From Planktomarina sp. (GTDB lineage: Bacteria; Pseudomonadota; Alphaproteobacteria; Rhodobacterales; Rhodobacteraceae): a DNA stretch of 64,000 nucleotides. Every line of letters starts with the position of its first letter. Position 1 is the first letter of the stretch. The notes beneath the pieces were generated by a model. The model was not told the origin of the DNA. It did not search any database and saw only the letters and a list, made by a program, of their open reading frames with translations. The translations under genes and the position numbers were made by a program. This document shows, in pieces, positions 44,950-53,906 of the stretch. The stretch is from positions 29,938-93,937 of the forward strand of contig JADHLF010000005.1 in the NCBI GenBank assembly GCA_016780825.1. The letters are read 5' to 3'.

Positions 44950-46317
44950 TCAGCCAATTTTTATCTGTTGGTTTTCACCGAAAGGCTCATCTTTGGCTTC
45001 CAGCTTGTGGCGCGGCCAAATGCTGGTCACGACGGCACCGCGAAGGGGATCTTTCCCCGTACCATTGAAAAACTCCAACTGGGCGCCGGATCTTTCGAGC
45101 AGGGTTTTCGCGATAAACAATCCCAGCCCCATGCCGTCGTATCCCGGGCGGGCGCCATGGGTGGAGGATCGATTGCGGCGCCGGACAAAGGGGTCGCCGA
45201 TGCGATTGATGACTTGTGGCGCATAGCCGCGCCCATCGTCAGAAATTTTCACGGCCAAAGTGTCTTTGCTCCAGCGGATATCCACCCGCACTTCGGATTG
45301 CGAAAAGTCCACCGCGTTTTGAATTAAATTGCGCAGGCCGTGGATCACCTCGGGTTTGCGAAAGGTAAGCGGTTGATCAGGGTCGGCCTCAAGATTGTCT
45401 TCAAAAGCGAAGGTAACGGTCTTGCCACGGTCCAGGTGCGGTTCCGCAGCCTCTCGAACAAGAGCGGACCACAGCGTGGTGCGCAGATGCAGGTCTTCTT
45501 TTCCTGCGCGCCCCATGGATCGGAGAATCGCGCCGCATCGTTCGGCCTGTTCGCGGATAAGCTGGGCGTCGGCATGCAGGGGCTCTATATCTTTCAGCTC
45601 TTCCATCAGCTCTGCGCTGACCAATTTTATCGTGGCAAGCGGCGTGCCCAATTCATGGGCTGTGGCTGCCACAACGCCGCCCAGGTCGGTGAGCTTTTGC
45701 TCCCGCGCCAGGGCCATTTGCGTGGCCAATAGCGCCTCTGACATGGAGGTCATTTCGGTGGTCACCCGCCGGGTGTAGATCGAGATAAAGATGATGCCTG
45801 TGACAATAGCCACCCAAAATCCGAACACAAAAACCAAGGGCATCTCAAGCAGCCCCCCCTCCGCTGTGCGCAGGGGGAGGTGAACCAACGCAACGGTGGT
45901 GGTCATGACCACCGCGCAAAAGGCCAAAAGAAGCGTTGAACGGGTGGGAAGCACGGTGGCTGCGATTGTGACGGGGGCCAGAATGAGCAGGGCAAAGGGA
46001 TTGTTGAGCCCGCCGGTGAACGCCAAAAGCAAGGACAGTTGCAGCGTGTCAAATAGCAAGGTTAACACGGTTTCCAATTCGGACAGGCGGCGATTGTCGG
46101 GGAAGATGAGGACCGCAAAAATATTGGCAATGATCGACAGGCCAATGACCGCAGAGCAGGGGCCAAGGGCCAAGGAGAGGCCATAAAGCTCTTGGCCAAG
46201 GGCCAGCGCCAATATTTGCCCGGTGATCGCCACCCAACGCACGGTCACCAGTGTGCGCAGGCGCATCCAATTGCTGCGGGCATTTTGGTCAATATAGCCA
46301 ATTCTGGACTGTGACAT
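44950..46317 (-). CDS. regB: Redox-sensing histidine kinase RegB/PrrB
   Basis: 455-residue kinase with about six N-terminal membrane helices. The quinone-binding signature GGLNNPFALL is intact, the H-box is AATAHELGTPLATIK, and the redox-active cysteine of the family is found in REQAERCGAIL. N and G boxes follow (NLIQNAVDFS; ISDDGRGY; GMGLGLFIAKTLLERSG). It controls photosynthesis, respiration, carbon and nitrogen genes in response to ubiquinone redox state. It is divergent from senC-regA; the shared 78-bp gap holds both promoters. Confidence 0.94.
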   Translation of the reverse strand: MSQSRIGYIDQNARSNWMRLRTLVTVRWVAITGQILALALGQELYGLSLALGPCSAVIGLSIIANIFAVLIFPDNRRLSELETVLTLLFDTLQLSLLLAFTGGLNNPFALLILAPVTIAATVLPTRSTLLLAFCAVVMTTTVALVHLPLRTAEGGLLEMPLVFVFGFWVAIVTGIIFISIYTRRVTTEMTSMSEALLATQMALAREQKLTDLGGVVAATAHELGTPLATIKLVSAELMEELKDIEPLHADAQLIREQAERCGAILRSMGRAGKEDLHLRTTLWSALVREAAEPHLDRGKTVTFAFEDNLEADPDQPLTFRKPEVIHGLRNLIQNAVDFSQSEVRVDIRWSKDTLAVKISDDGRGYAPQVINRIGDPFVRRRNRSSTHGARPGYDGMGLGLFIAKTLLERSGAQLEFFNGTGKDPLRGAVVTSIWPRHKLEAKDEPFGENQQIKIG

Positions 46318-46395
46318 TTTATGTTCCTGTGACGATCTGAGGCTGCACATTCATAAGATATGTCATAGGAGTATCTTAGAAACGATAAGGGGGCC

Positions 46396-47019
46396 ATGAT
46401 GTCAGTGACGAAATTTGCAGCCTTTTCTGGTGCCGCGGTGGTTGTGACGCTGGCGGTCACGTTTGCCATTACCCAGATCATGGCGCCGGGACAGCGATTT
46501 GAAGATTGCATTGAAGGCTCTGTTGCGGGTGGCAATATTGGTGGGCCCTTCGAGCTCATCGATCACAGGGGGCAAATGGTGACGGATGCTCAGGTGTTAG
46601 ATCACCCCGCTTTGGTTTACTTTGGCTATACCTTTTGCCCGGATGTCTGCCCTATGGATGTGGCACGCAATGCGGTTGCGGTGGAGATTTTGGCCGATGC
46701 GGGTTTTAAGGTGAAACCGGTGTTCATTACTATTGATCCGGCGCGGGATACGGTCGAATATCTGGCGGATTTTGTTGCCAACACGCATCCCGAAATGGTG
46801 GGTCTGACCGGCACAGCAGAGCAAATAGCGAAAGCAGCCCGGGCTTATAAAGTTTATTATCGCAAACAATCGAGCGAAGATGAAGAATATTACCTTATGG
46901 ATCACTCAAGTTTTTCTTATCTTATGCTTCCAGATGTTGGCTTTGTAGACTTTTTGCGAAGCGATCTTCCTTCAGAGGTGGTTGCGGATCGTGTGGCCTG
47001 TGTATTGAGGGCCTCTTGA
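46396..47019 (+). CDS. senC: SenC/SCO1-type copper chaperone (PrrC)
   Basis: 207-residue membrane-anchored thioredoxin-fold protein. One N-terminal helix (FAAFSGAAVVVTLAVTFAITQIM) is followed by the copper site C-P-D-V-C in YFGYTFCPDVCPMD and the distal His in YLMDHSSFSYLM. It loads Cu(A) or Cu(B) of cytochrome oxidases and in Rhodobacter feeds the redox signal to RegB. A second ATG three bases on is possible. It lies between regB and regA, the conserved regB-senC-regA order. Confidence 0.93.
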   Translation: MMSVTKFAAFSGAAVVVTLAVTFAITQIMAPGQRFEDCIEGSVAGGNIGGPFELIDHRGQMVTDAQVLDHPALVYFGYTFCPDVCPMDVARNAVAVEILADAGFKVKPVFITIDPARDTVEYLADFVANTHPEMVGLTGTAEQIAKAARAYKVYYRKQSSEDEEYYLMDHSSFSYLMLPDVGFVDFLRSDLPSEVVADRVACVLRAS

Positions 47020-47075
47020 TACTGGCCATATTCGAACCATCTTATTAACTTAGAGAAAATCGGAAGGATCAGATC

Positions 47076-47627
47076 ATGGCAAATGAGCCGCTGGACATCG
47101 GTGAAGATAAATCTTTGCTTTTGGTTGATGATGATGAGCCGTTTCTAAAGCGCCTGGCGAAAGCGATGGAAAAACGTGGATTTTCGGTTGAGCAAGCTGG
47201 ATCAGTCGCTGCGGGTCGGGCGATTGCGACGGCGCGCCCTCCGGCCTTTGCGGTTGTCGATTTGCGACTGGAAGATGGCAACGGTTTGGATGTTGTGGAA
47301 GTGCTGCGCGCGAAACGTCCCGATTGCCGTGTTGTGGTGCTGACGGGTTATGGGGCGATTGCTACAGCGGTTGCGGCCGTAAAGATTGGTGCGACAGATT
47401 ATCTGTCTAAACCCGCCGATGCCAAGGATATCACAAATGCCCTTCTGGCCACAGGGGATGAATTGCCGCCGCCCCCGGAGAACCCAATGTCTGCGGATCG
47501 CGTGCGCTGGGAGCATATTCAGCGGGTGTTTGAGCTTTGTGACCGCAACGTCAGCGAAACGGCGCGGCGCCTGTCCATGCATCGTAGAACGTTGCAGCGT
47601 ATTCTGGCCAAACGCAGCCCGCGCTAA
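47076..47627 (+). CDS. regA: Response regulator RegA/PrrA
   Basis: 183-residue two-domain regulator. The receiver has the acidic pocket LLVDDDEPFL, the phosphorylated Asp in FAVVDLRLEDGNGLD and the conserved Lys in DYLSKPADAKD. A short proline hinge (LPPPPENP) leads to a Fis-type helix-turn-helix, SETARRLSMHRRTLQRILAKRSPR, which is nearly invariant in the family. GGAAGGATC just before the ATG is its ribosome binding site. It is the output of RegB. Confidence 0.95.
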   Translation: MANEPLDIGEDKSLLLVDDDEPFLKRLAKAMEKRGFSVEQAGSVAAGRAIATARPPAFAVVDLRLEDGNGLDVVEVLRAKRPDCRVVVLTGYGAIATAVAAVKIGATDYLSKPADAKDITNALLATGDELPPPPENPMSADRVRWEHIQRVFELCDRNVSETARRLSMHRRTLQRILAKRSPR

Positions 47628-47671
47628 TGGTGCGGTGGATCGCCTTTGACATATAATCTCTAGGCCACAAA

Positions 47672-47696
47672 CAGCCCGGCGGTGAAAGCCGGGCTG
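47672..47696. terminator. Bidirectional hairpin between regA and ahcY
   Basis: CAGCCCGGC-GGTGAAA-GCCGGGCTG is a nine-bp stem with a seven-base loop midway between the convergent stops of regA and ahcY. T-tracts on either side are short (GGATTT on the right, GTTTG on the left), so termination is likely but may be partial. Confidence 0.6.
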
Positions 47697-47714
47697 GATT
47701 TGAGGATCAATGTA

Positions 47715-49106
47715 TTAGTAGCGGTAATGCTCTGGCTTGAACGGGCCTTCGGAGCTCACGCCGATATAGGCAGCTTGCTCGTCATTGAGTTTCGACAATT
47801 TCACGCCAATGCGATCCAGGTGCAGACGGGCGACCTTTTCGTCCAGATGTTTGGGCAGGATGTAGACGTCGTTTTTATAGGTATCGCCTTTGCTCCAGAG
47901 CTCAATCTGTGCCAGAACTTGGTTTGTGAAAGAGGCGGACATCACAAAGGAGGGGTGGCCCGTGGCATTGCCCAGGTTCAACAGACGACCTTCCGAAAGC
48001 AGGATCAAACGATTGCCATTTGGCATTTCGATCATATCAACCTGCTCTTTGATATTGGTCCATTTGTGGTTCCGAAGGCTGGCGACTTGAATTTCATTGT
48101 CGAAGTGACCGATGTTGCCAACGATCGCCATGTCTTTCATGTCACGCATATGTTCGATGCGGATCACATCTTTGTTGCCTGTTGTGGTGATGAAGATATC
48201 TGCGCTGGATACAACATCTTCTAAGAGCACAACCTCAAAGCCATCCATAGCCGCCTGCAAGGCACAGATGGGGTCAACTTCCGTGACCTTCACCCGCGCA
48301 CCGGCACCGCGCAGAGAGGCCGCAGAGCCTTTGCCCACATCGCCATAGCCCAAAACCACGGCCACTTTACCAGCCATCATCGTATCGGTGGCGCGGCGGA
48401 TGCCGTCGACCAGAGATTCTTTACAGCCGTATTTATTGTCGAATTTCGACTTGGTCACTGAATCATTCACATTGATGGCCGGGAAGGGCAGCTGGCCTTG
48501 CTTGACCAATTCATACAAGCGGTGCACGCCTGTGGTGGTTTCTTCAGAAACACCTTGGATTGCGGCGCGAGTTTTTGTGAACCAACCCGGCGTTTCGGCC
48601 ATGCGTTTTTTGATCTGTGCGAAGATGGCCGCCTCCTCTTCGGATTTTGGAATGGCGATAAGATCGGTTTCCCCTTCCTCCACCCGTGCACCCAAAAGCA
48701 CATAGAGCGTCGCATCGCCGCCATCATCAAGAATCATGTTTGCGCCCTCTGGGAACATGAAAGACCGGTCGAGATAATCCCAATGCTCTTCCAAAGACTG
48801 GCCTTTGATCGCAAACACTGGCGTGCCACCCGCTGCGATTGCCGCGGCGGCGTGATCCTGAGTGGAGAAAATGTTGCAAGAGGCCCAGCGCACATCCGCG
48901 CCAAGCTCTACCAGTGTCTCAATCAGGACTGCCGTTTGGATGGTCATATGCAATGAGCCAACAATGCGCGCGCCTTTCAAAGGCTTGGCGGCCCCATATT
49001 CTTTCCGCAAGGCCATGAGTCCTGGCATTTCGGTTTCGGCAATATCCAATTCCTTACGACCAAATGCAGCCAGGGAGATGTCTTTTACGATATAGTCATG
49101 TGCCAT
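47715..49106 (-). CDS. ahcY: Adenosylhomocysteinase
   Basis: 463-residue NAD-dependent enzyme that splits S-adenosylhomocysteine into adenosine and homocysteine and so keeps methylation running. Family signatures are [14 protein letters not shown] near residue 80, [13 protein letters not shown] with the catalytic Lys, and the NAD fold [22 protein letters not shown]. The C-terminus ends HYRY as usual. It is monocistronic, with GAGGACC before its ATG. Confidence 0.97.
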   Translation of the reverse strand: MAHDYIVKDISLAAFGRKELDIAETEMPGLMALRKEYGAAKPLKGARIVGSLHMTIQTAVLIETLVELGADVRWASCNIFSTQDHAAAAIAAGGTPVFAIKGQSLEEHWDYLDRSFMFPEGANMILDDGGDATLYVLLGARVEEGETDLIAIPKSEEEAAIFAQIKKRMAETPGWFTKTRAAIQGVSEETTTGVHRLYELVKQGQLPFPAINVNDSVTKSKFDNKYGCKESLVDGIRRATDTMMAGKVAVVLGYGDVGKGSAASLRGAGARVKVTEVDPICALQAAMDGFEVVLLEDVVSSADIFITTTGNKDVIRIEHMRDMKDMAIVGNIGHFDNEIQVASLRNHKWTNIKEQVDMIEMPNGNRLILLSEGRLLNLGNATGHPSFVMSASFTNQVLAQIELWSKGDTYKNDVYILPKHLDEKVARLHLDRIGVKLSKLNDEQAAYIGVSSEGPFKPEHYRY

Positions 49107-49171
49107 TTAGCGGTCCTCATGGGGTTTTAATGTCGAAGGGCTTCAAGATTTGTGCCGACATAACATTGCTT

Positions 49172-49192
49172 TGCCCTCTCGACAATAGGGCA
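49172..49192 (-). other. Hairpin in the ahcY leader
   Basis: TGCCCT and AGGGCA pair over a nine-base loop, 66-86 bp upstream of the ahcY ATG. It lies in the 125-bp gap between divergent ahcY and the HD hydrolase gene. I could not match the region to a known SAH or SAM riboswitch. It could be an operator or a small leader structure. Confidence 0.3.
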
Positions 49193-49231
49193 GGGCGCAA
49201 GATAACTTACGCGGAAAAAGGGCAAGTACTG

Positions 49232-49822
49232 ATGAAACAACCCCGCGCATGGCAAAGGATGCTATCTGGCCGTAGGCTGGATTTGCTGGATCCGACACCT
49301 GTCGATATTGAGGTGGAAGATATTGCGCATGGACTGGCTTTTGTTGCGCGATGGAACGGCCAAACCGTTGGAAATTTTGCCTATTCGGTGGCAGAACATT
49401 CTTTATTGGTTGAACAGATATTTTTGCGCCTGCATCCAAAGGCCCTGCCAGCGCAGCGGTTGACCGCCCTTTTGCATGATGCGCCAGAATATGTCATCGG
49501 AGATATGATCTCTCCGGTAAAGGCTTCGGTTGGACCAGGATACGAGGATCTCGACAAACGATTAACCGCCGCTATCCATATCCGTTTTGGTCTGCCGGCG
49601 GTTACGGCCCCCACACTGAAAAAGCAGATAAAAAAGGCAGATAAGATTAGCGCATGGTTGGAAGCCACGCAGCTGGCCGGGTTTTCACGGGCGGAAGCGG
49701 ATCGGCTGTTTGGCAAGGTGGACGCCAATCTTGCCGGCAGCCTAACCCTCCATCTGCGCCCCCCCCTTGAGGTGCGACAAGACTTTACGGCGAAACACGC
49801 AGAGCTTCTGGCGCAGATGTGA
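49232..49822 (+). CDS. HD-domain phosphohydrolase (YfbR-like)
   Basis: 196-residue metal-dependent HD hydrolase. The first His is in AYSVAEHSLL, the H-D pair is in LLHDAPEYVIGDM, and a distal Asp lies in KKADKISAWLEA. These are the positions of the 5'-deoxynucleotidase YfbR fold, so a nucleotide monophosphate is the likely substrate, but this is by fold only. The ATG at 49232 is chosen over an open upstream frame because homologues begin near this point. It ends against the AGAT-like gene with a terminator between. Confidence 0.8.
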   Translation: MKQPRAWQRMLSGRRLDLLDPTPVDIEVEDIAHGLAFVARWNGQTVGNFAYSVAEHSLLVEQIFLRLHPKALPAQRLTALLHDAPEYVIGDMISPVKASVGPGYEDLDKRLTAAIHIRFGLPAVTAPTLKKQIKKADKISAWLEATQLAGFSRAEADRLFGKVDANLAGSLTLHLRPPLEVRQDFTAKHAELLAQM

Positions 49823-49851
49823 ACGCCGGCTTTCACTGCGCGGCAGGGATC

Positions 49852-49881
49852 AAAAAAGGCCTCCCCCTTATGGGAAGGCCC
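49852..49881 (-). terminator. Intrinsic terminator of the amidinotransferase gene
   Basis: Read leftward, GGCCTTCCC (complement of 49872-49880) and GGGGGAGGCC (complement of 49858-49867) form an imperfect nine- to ten-bp stem, followed by six T (complement of 49852-49857). It lies 28 bp beyond the stop of the amidinotransferase gene. Confidence 0.82.
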
Positions 49882-49908
49882 TTCTCGTCGCGCGTTTACA
49901 CAGCCGGT

Positions 49909-51027
49909 TTAGGAATTTGGAAAGTAGTCCTCGCAAACGCCTTCGCGGTAAACATCTGCGGTGCAGCAGTGCAGCCCGCCGCCAAAGGCATAGGCATCGC
50001 GTAGGTCGACTTCGACCACTTCCATGCCCAGCTTGTCCATTTGTTCTGCCTGATAGACTTCAGACTTTTCCACACAAACGGTTTTAGGATCGAGCACGAG
50101 AACATTCATGCTCAGCCATGTGGAAGAGTAGCACAATGGTGGCGGGGCGTTGTGGGCTGGTTGGGCAGAATCGACAATTTGCCAATCGTTCTTTTGAAAC
50201 ATTTCGCGTTGTTCATCGGGCAAGCGGCGTTGTGGGTTGTTCAAGATGAGCCCGGGGCGCAGGGGGGTAAATGTTGCGTCGATGTGAATGGGATAGGGGT
50301 CACCTGGGAAGTTCACCGCATGCACCCGATGGTCTGGGAAGTGGCGGCGGAGCCATTCGATTCCCTTGAGGTTGGTGGTGAACCCATGCTGAACGACCAA
50401 ATCTCGGCCAAACCGCAGAACATCCGCGGCATCGAACAGGGGCTCTTCCTCAGTGGTGACGAAGAATTTTTCCGCCGTCCATTTCAACCGCTTCTCCACA
50501 CCAATCTTTTCAGAGAGGTAATCGGGATGGTAATCCGCATCGGTCAACCGCGGTTTGGGTGCGGATTCATGGCGAAATTTTGGGTCCTCTTCAAAATATT
50601 TTTGCATCAACGGGCGGTAGTTCAAATATTCAAACCAGCGACAGCGATAAGACATGGTTGCTTCAAGCATCTCAGAGCCGACGGTCAGCAAGACATCGCG
50701 CGGCGGCATGCAGCCAAATTGGCTTTGCGCCGAGAAATCTGGAGTTTGCACCGGCAGGGAGTGATCAATTGACGTGGGGCGGTCCACGCGAATGCCGCGT
50801 TTTTCCAATAGGCTGGCGAAATTATCGAGCAACTCATTGGCGCGATCAATCGTTTCTTGGGGCCGGCGACCCCATTGGCCGCGCATATCGCTATCTTCTG
50901 GTACTTTCGCATCCAGAGCGGGCTCTTCTGCTGGAATATGGCAATCATCTGCCCGGCCAACGATGACATGGCGCAGCGGGTCCCATTCATTCCAACTATT
51001 AACAATTGTTTTACCAGTGTCGCGCAT
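49909..51027 (-). CDS. Arginine:glycine-type amidinotransferase
   Basis: 372-residue member of the guanidino-group-modifying superfamily, closest by motif to L-arginine:glycine amidinotransferase (creatine pathway) and its bacterial relatives. The active-site Asp is in FDAADVLRFGRD, the His in PIHIDATFTPL, and the nucleophilic Cys near the C-terminus in GGGLHCCTADVYREG. The N-terminus SWNEWDPLRHVIVG is also typical. Likely product is a guanidino compound such as guanidinoacetate; streptomycin-type scyllo-inosamine amidinotransferases are close kin but their partner genes are absent. It is monocistronic, terminated by a good hairpin, and divergent from nrnC. Confidence 0.83.
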   Translation of the reverse strand: MRDTGKTIVNSWNEWDPLRHVIVGRADDCHIPAEEPALDAKVPEDSDMRGQWGRRPQETIDRANELLDNFASLLEKRGIRVDRPTSIDHSLPVQTPDFSAQSQFGCMPPRDVLLTVGSEMLEATMSYRCRWFEYLNYRPLMQKYFEEDPKFRHESAPKPRLTDADYHPDYLSEKIGVEKRLKWTAEKFFVTTEEEPLFDAADVLRFGRDLVVQHGFTTNLKGIEWLRRHFPDHRVHAVNFPGDPYPIHIDATFTPLRPGLILNNPQRRLPDEQREMFQKNDWQIVDSAQPAHNAPPPLCYSSTWLSMNVLVLDPKTVCVEKSEVYQAEQMDKLGMEVVEVDLRDAYAFGGGLHCCTADVYREGVCEDYFPNS

Positions 51028-51209
51028 TTTCAGGCTCCCGATTGAGTGGCGGTGTGAATTCTTAAATTGCAGATAAATCGTTTTTTGGGCAGTGGCTATA
51101 TCAAAGCGAAGGGCGAAGGGTGACGCGCGACCTTTCGGCGCCTATATTGACAGCAGGGCTCTGGAGGGGCAGGCAGGCGACACAGCCGCGTCAAGCACAA
51201 GGGATCACG

Positions 51210-51824
51210 ATGACGAATCATGTATATAAAGGCGATTTGCCGGATGGGTTGGAACTGGGTCCAATTGTGGCCATTGATTGTGAGACCATGGGCTTGAACC
51301 CCAAGCGCGACCGCCTCTGCGTGGTGCAGCTGTCCAGCGGTGATGGACATGCGCATCTGGTGCAGGTCGCCAAGGGGCAAACTGCCGCTCCCAACCTATG
51401 CCGGATGCTAGAAGATTCTAATGTGCTGAAAATATTTCACTTTGGTCGGTTTGACATCGCAGCCATGAAGGAGGCATTTGGGGCTTTAGCTGCGCCTGTT
51501 TATTGCACCAAGATTGCCAGTCGCATGACCCGAACCTATACGGATCGGCATGGGTTGAAAAACCTGCTGCAAGAATTGCTCTCTTTGGATATTTCCAAAC
51601 AGCAGCAATCTTCCGATTGGGGCGCAGAGCATTTGTCTCAGGCGCAGGTGGAATATGCGGCGTCTGATGTGCTACATTTGCACGCATTGCGTGAGCGCCT
51701 GAACCAGATGCTGATCCGTGAGGGGCGCATGGAACTGGCGCAATCGTGTTTCGACTTCTTACCCACGCGGGCTGAGCTTGATCTTGCAGGCTGGCCAGAC
51801 AGCGATATTTTTGCCCATTCTTAG
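51210..51824 (+). CDS. nrnC: NrnC-type 3'-5' exoribonuclease (ribonuclease D fold)
   Basis: 204-residue DEDDy exonuclease. The acidic residues are in VAIDCETMGLNPK, FHFGRFDIAAM and EYAASDVLHLHAL, and no C-terminal HRDC domains follow, so it is not full RNase D. Short stand-alone members like this are NrnC, the alphaproteobacterial enzyme that degrades dinucleotide RNAs in place of Orn. The ATG at 51210 follows GGGATCACG and opens on MTNHVYKGDLPDG; a longer frame to 51120 is not conserved-looking. It lies upstream of the lpt genes. Confidence 0.88.
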   Translation: MTNHVYKGDLPDGLELGPIVAIDCETMGLNPKRDRLCVVQLSSGDGHAHLVQVAKGQTAAPNLCRMLEDSNVLKIFHFGRFDIAAMKEAFGALAAPVYCTKIASRMTRTYTDRHGLKNLLQELLSLDISKQQQSSDWGAEHLSQAQVEYAASDVLHLHALRERLNQMLIREGRMELAQSCFDFLPTRAELDLAGWPDSDIFAHS

Positions 51825-51851
51825 ACTGGGATTTGATCACTGAGAGGCGCA

Positions 51852-52460
51852 ATGCATTTTTCCTTCGACGACGGATATTCGGCGTTTGTGGCATGGCTTA
51901 AAACCCTGCTGCCCATTGTCGCGCTTAGCCTTTTGTCGACGATTTTTCTGTTCTCTGGAAAAGTGGATGTGACCCAATCCCTGCCCTATGCCGAACATAA
52001 CGTCGCTGAAATTATCCGAGAACAGCGCATCACACAGCCCTATTTCACGGGTATTGCCAGCAATGGCACTGAAATCGCCCTATCTGCGGCCTATGCCTCA
52101 CCGCAGGTTGAAAACGCTCATATTCTTGAGATCACCGATTTGTCCGTTGTGCTTCGATCCACCAGCGATCAGATGGTTCAAGTGACAGCAGGACGCGGCG
52201 CGCTGGACTCGGCAACGCAAACAGCGCAAATATCGAAGAATGTTCACATTGCGGCGCTGCCGGATTTTTGGGTCACAACGGAGGCCTTAGAAATGAATCT
52301 CAAACAGGGCGTGGCATCGGCCAATGGCGGATTTCAGGGGGTCACAGCCTTGGGTGCAATCACTGCGGGAGAAATGCATTTGCAAATGACCGCCGACGAC
52401 CAGCAAATTGTTTTCCTAAATGACGTGCGGCTGGTATACTCCCCGAAACTTAGTGATTGA
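51852..52460 (+). CDS. lptC: LPS export periplasmic protein LptC
   Basis: 202-residue bitopic protein. One N-terminal membrane helix (WLKTLLPIVALSLLSTIFLF) is followed by an OstA/LptC beta-jellyroll with ITQPYFTGIASNGTEI. It links the LptBFG extractor to the LptA bridge for lipopolysaccharide transport. It is 27 bp downstream of nrnC and just precedes lptA; its TGA overlaps the TTG that is the alternative lptA start. Confidence 0.86.
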   Translation: MHFSFDDGYSAFVAWLKTLLPIVALSLLSTIFLFSGKVDVTQSLPYAEHNVAEIIREQRITQPYFTGIASNGTEIALSAAYASPQVENAHILEITDLSVVLRSTSDQMVQVTAGRGALDSATQTAQISKNVHIAALPDFWVTTEALEMNLKQGVASANGGFQGVTALGAITAGEMHLQMTADDQQIVFLNDVRLVYSPKLSD

Positions 52461-52468
52461 GGTTATCC

Positions 52469-52957
52469 GTGCGCCCCATTGTTCTGCTTATTTCAGTTCT
52501 GTTGTCGACGATGTGCGGCGCCTTGGCGCTTTCGGCGCAAACCACTTTGGCACTGGACGGGTTTCAAAGTGATCCTGAAGCCTCTGTTGAGGTGCTGGCC
52601 GATAGGCTCACCGTCAGTCAAACGGATGGTGCTGCGCGGTTTGAGGGCAATGTGGTGATTGCACAGGGGGACATGCGACTCTCCGCCGATTTGGTGGATG
52701 TCACCTATCTGGAGACCGGCGGGATTGGCCGGTTGTCGGCCAGCGGAGATGTCCTTTTGGTGTCATCGACAGAGTCAGCACAAGCGGATAGCGCGGAGTA
52801 TGATTTGACGGCGCGCCAATTGCGGATGCGCGGCAATGTTTTGCTCAATCAGGGCTCGATAAGCCTGTCTGCTGATCTTCTGACAATTGATCTTGATACT
52901 GGGGGCGCGGTGATGGAAGGCCGGGTGCGTACCGTGTTGCCCAGTGGATCCAAATAA
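52469..52957 (+). CDS. lptA: LPS export bridge protein LptA
   Basis: 162-residue periplasmic protein. A signal peptide covers about residues 1-23 (IVLLISVLLSTMCGALALSA), then an OstA fold with RFEGNVVIAQGDMRLSADLVDVTY. It forms filaments that carry LPS across the periplasm. The start is not an ATG: the GTG at 52469 has TGAGG five bases upstream, while an in-frame TTG at 52457 overlaps the lptC stop. Its TAA shares one base with the lptB ATG. Confidence 0.86.
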   Translation: MRPIVLLISVLLSTMCGALALSAQTTLALDGFQSDPEASVEVLADRLTVSQTDGAARFEGNVVIAQGDMRLSADLVDVTYLETGGIGRLSASGDVLLVSSTESAQADSAEYDLTARQLRMRGNVLLNQGSISLSADLLTIDLDTGGAVMEGRVRTVLPSGSK

Positions 52958-53715
52958 TGGCGGATCCTCGGTTTGAAGTATCGGATGGAGAGGGTGGCCT
53001 CAAGATCGAGTCGCTCCGCAAGAGCTACCGCAAACGCTTGGTCATCAGCGATGTGAGTATGCATTTGCACCGCGGAGAAGTCGTGGCGCTTCTGGGGCCA
53101 AATGGCTCGGGCAAAACCACCTGCTTTTATTCCATCGCTGGGCTGGTCACGCCGGAAGGGGGGCGGGTGAGTATTGATGGCCGCGATGTCACCCGCTTGC
53201 CAATGTATCGGCGGGCCCGGCTCGGCATCGGGTATTTGCCGCAAGAAATGTCCATTTTTCGCGGCATGAATGTGGAAGATAACATTCTTGCAGTGCTGGA
53301 ATTGAGCCTGAAAGACCGGGATCGACGGTTTGAGCGCTTGGAAGAATTGCTTAATGAATTTTCAATTGAACATTTGCGCCGCTCTCCAGCGCTTGCCCTC
53401 TCTGGTGGCCAGCGTCGGCGGGTTGAGATTGCGAGATGCTTGGCGGCAAATCCAAAGTATTTGCTCCTAGATGAACCCTTCGCTGGGGTGGATCCAATCG
53501 CGGTTGGGGAAATTCGCAACCTGGTGTCAGATTTGAAAAAGCGCGGTCTTGGGGTGCTGATCACAGATCATAATGTCCGAGAAACGCTCGAAATCGTCGA
53601 CCGTGCCTATATTTTGCATGACGGTATGGTTCTGCGCAGCGGCTCCGCGCAAGAGATTGTTGAGGACGAAAATGTTCGGCGTGTGTACCTGGGCGAGAAT
53701 TTCAGATTGAGCTAA
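52957..53715 (+). CDS. lptB: LPS export ABC transporter ATPase LptB
   Basis: 252-residue cytoplasmic ATPase of the LptBFG extractor. Walker A is LLGPNGSGKTTCFYS, the ABC signature LSGGQRRRVEIARCL, Walker B YLLLDEPFAGVDPIAV and the H-loop ITDHNVRETL. It closes the lptC-lptA-lptB operon. In many bacteria rpoN follows; here a 191-bp gap leads to hpf. Confidence 0.96.
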   Translation: MADPRFEVSDGEGGLKIESLRKSYRKRLVISDVSMHLHRGEVVALLGPNGSGKTTCFYSIAGLVTPEGGRVSIDGRDVTRLPMYRRARLGIGYLPQEMSIFRGMNVEDNILAVLELSLKDRDRRFERLEELLNEFSIEHLRRSPALALSGGQRRRVEIARCLAANPKYLLLDEPFAGVDPIAVGEIRNLVSDLKKRGLGVLITDHNVRETLEIVDRAYILHDGMVLRSGSAQEIVEDENVRRVYLGENFRLS

Positions 53716-53906
53716 TTTTCAATTTTGAGTTGACAATTGCCACAGATATTTGGCCAAATAGGGTCATGACATGTTGTCATAATATTCAGTCCATTCAAAC
53801 AAACTGCACCCCGCAGCTTGCGACCGTTTATGGGATCGTGAGGCGTGATTGATGTGGCCCATCGCGCCCTGAGCTGGTCATTTTGAGGCTGATAAAAGGA
53901 GACGAA
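53716..53906 (+). promoter_or_regulatory. Leader/promoter region of hpf
   Basis: 191 bp without a gene. TTGACA at 53742-53747 is a perfect -35-like hexamer, but no good -10 at the right spacing is evident (CAAATA lies 19 bases on). This region probably holds the promoter for hpf-ptsN, as a stationary-phase or RpoH-type signal. rpoN, often found here, is absent. Confidence 0.35.

Noticed and set aside
49107..49231. SAH or SAM riboswitch upstream of ahcY
   Set aside because: A hairpin is present (49172-49192) but I could not find the conserved core of any known SAM/SAH class.
51120..51209. 30-residue N-terminal extension of nrnC
   Set aside because: The extension is not hydrophobic or conserved-looking, and the ATG at 51210 gives the normal family length.
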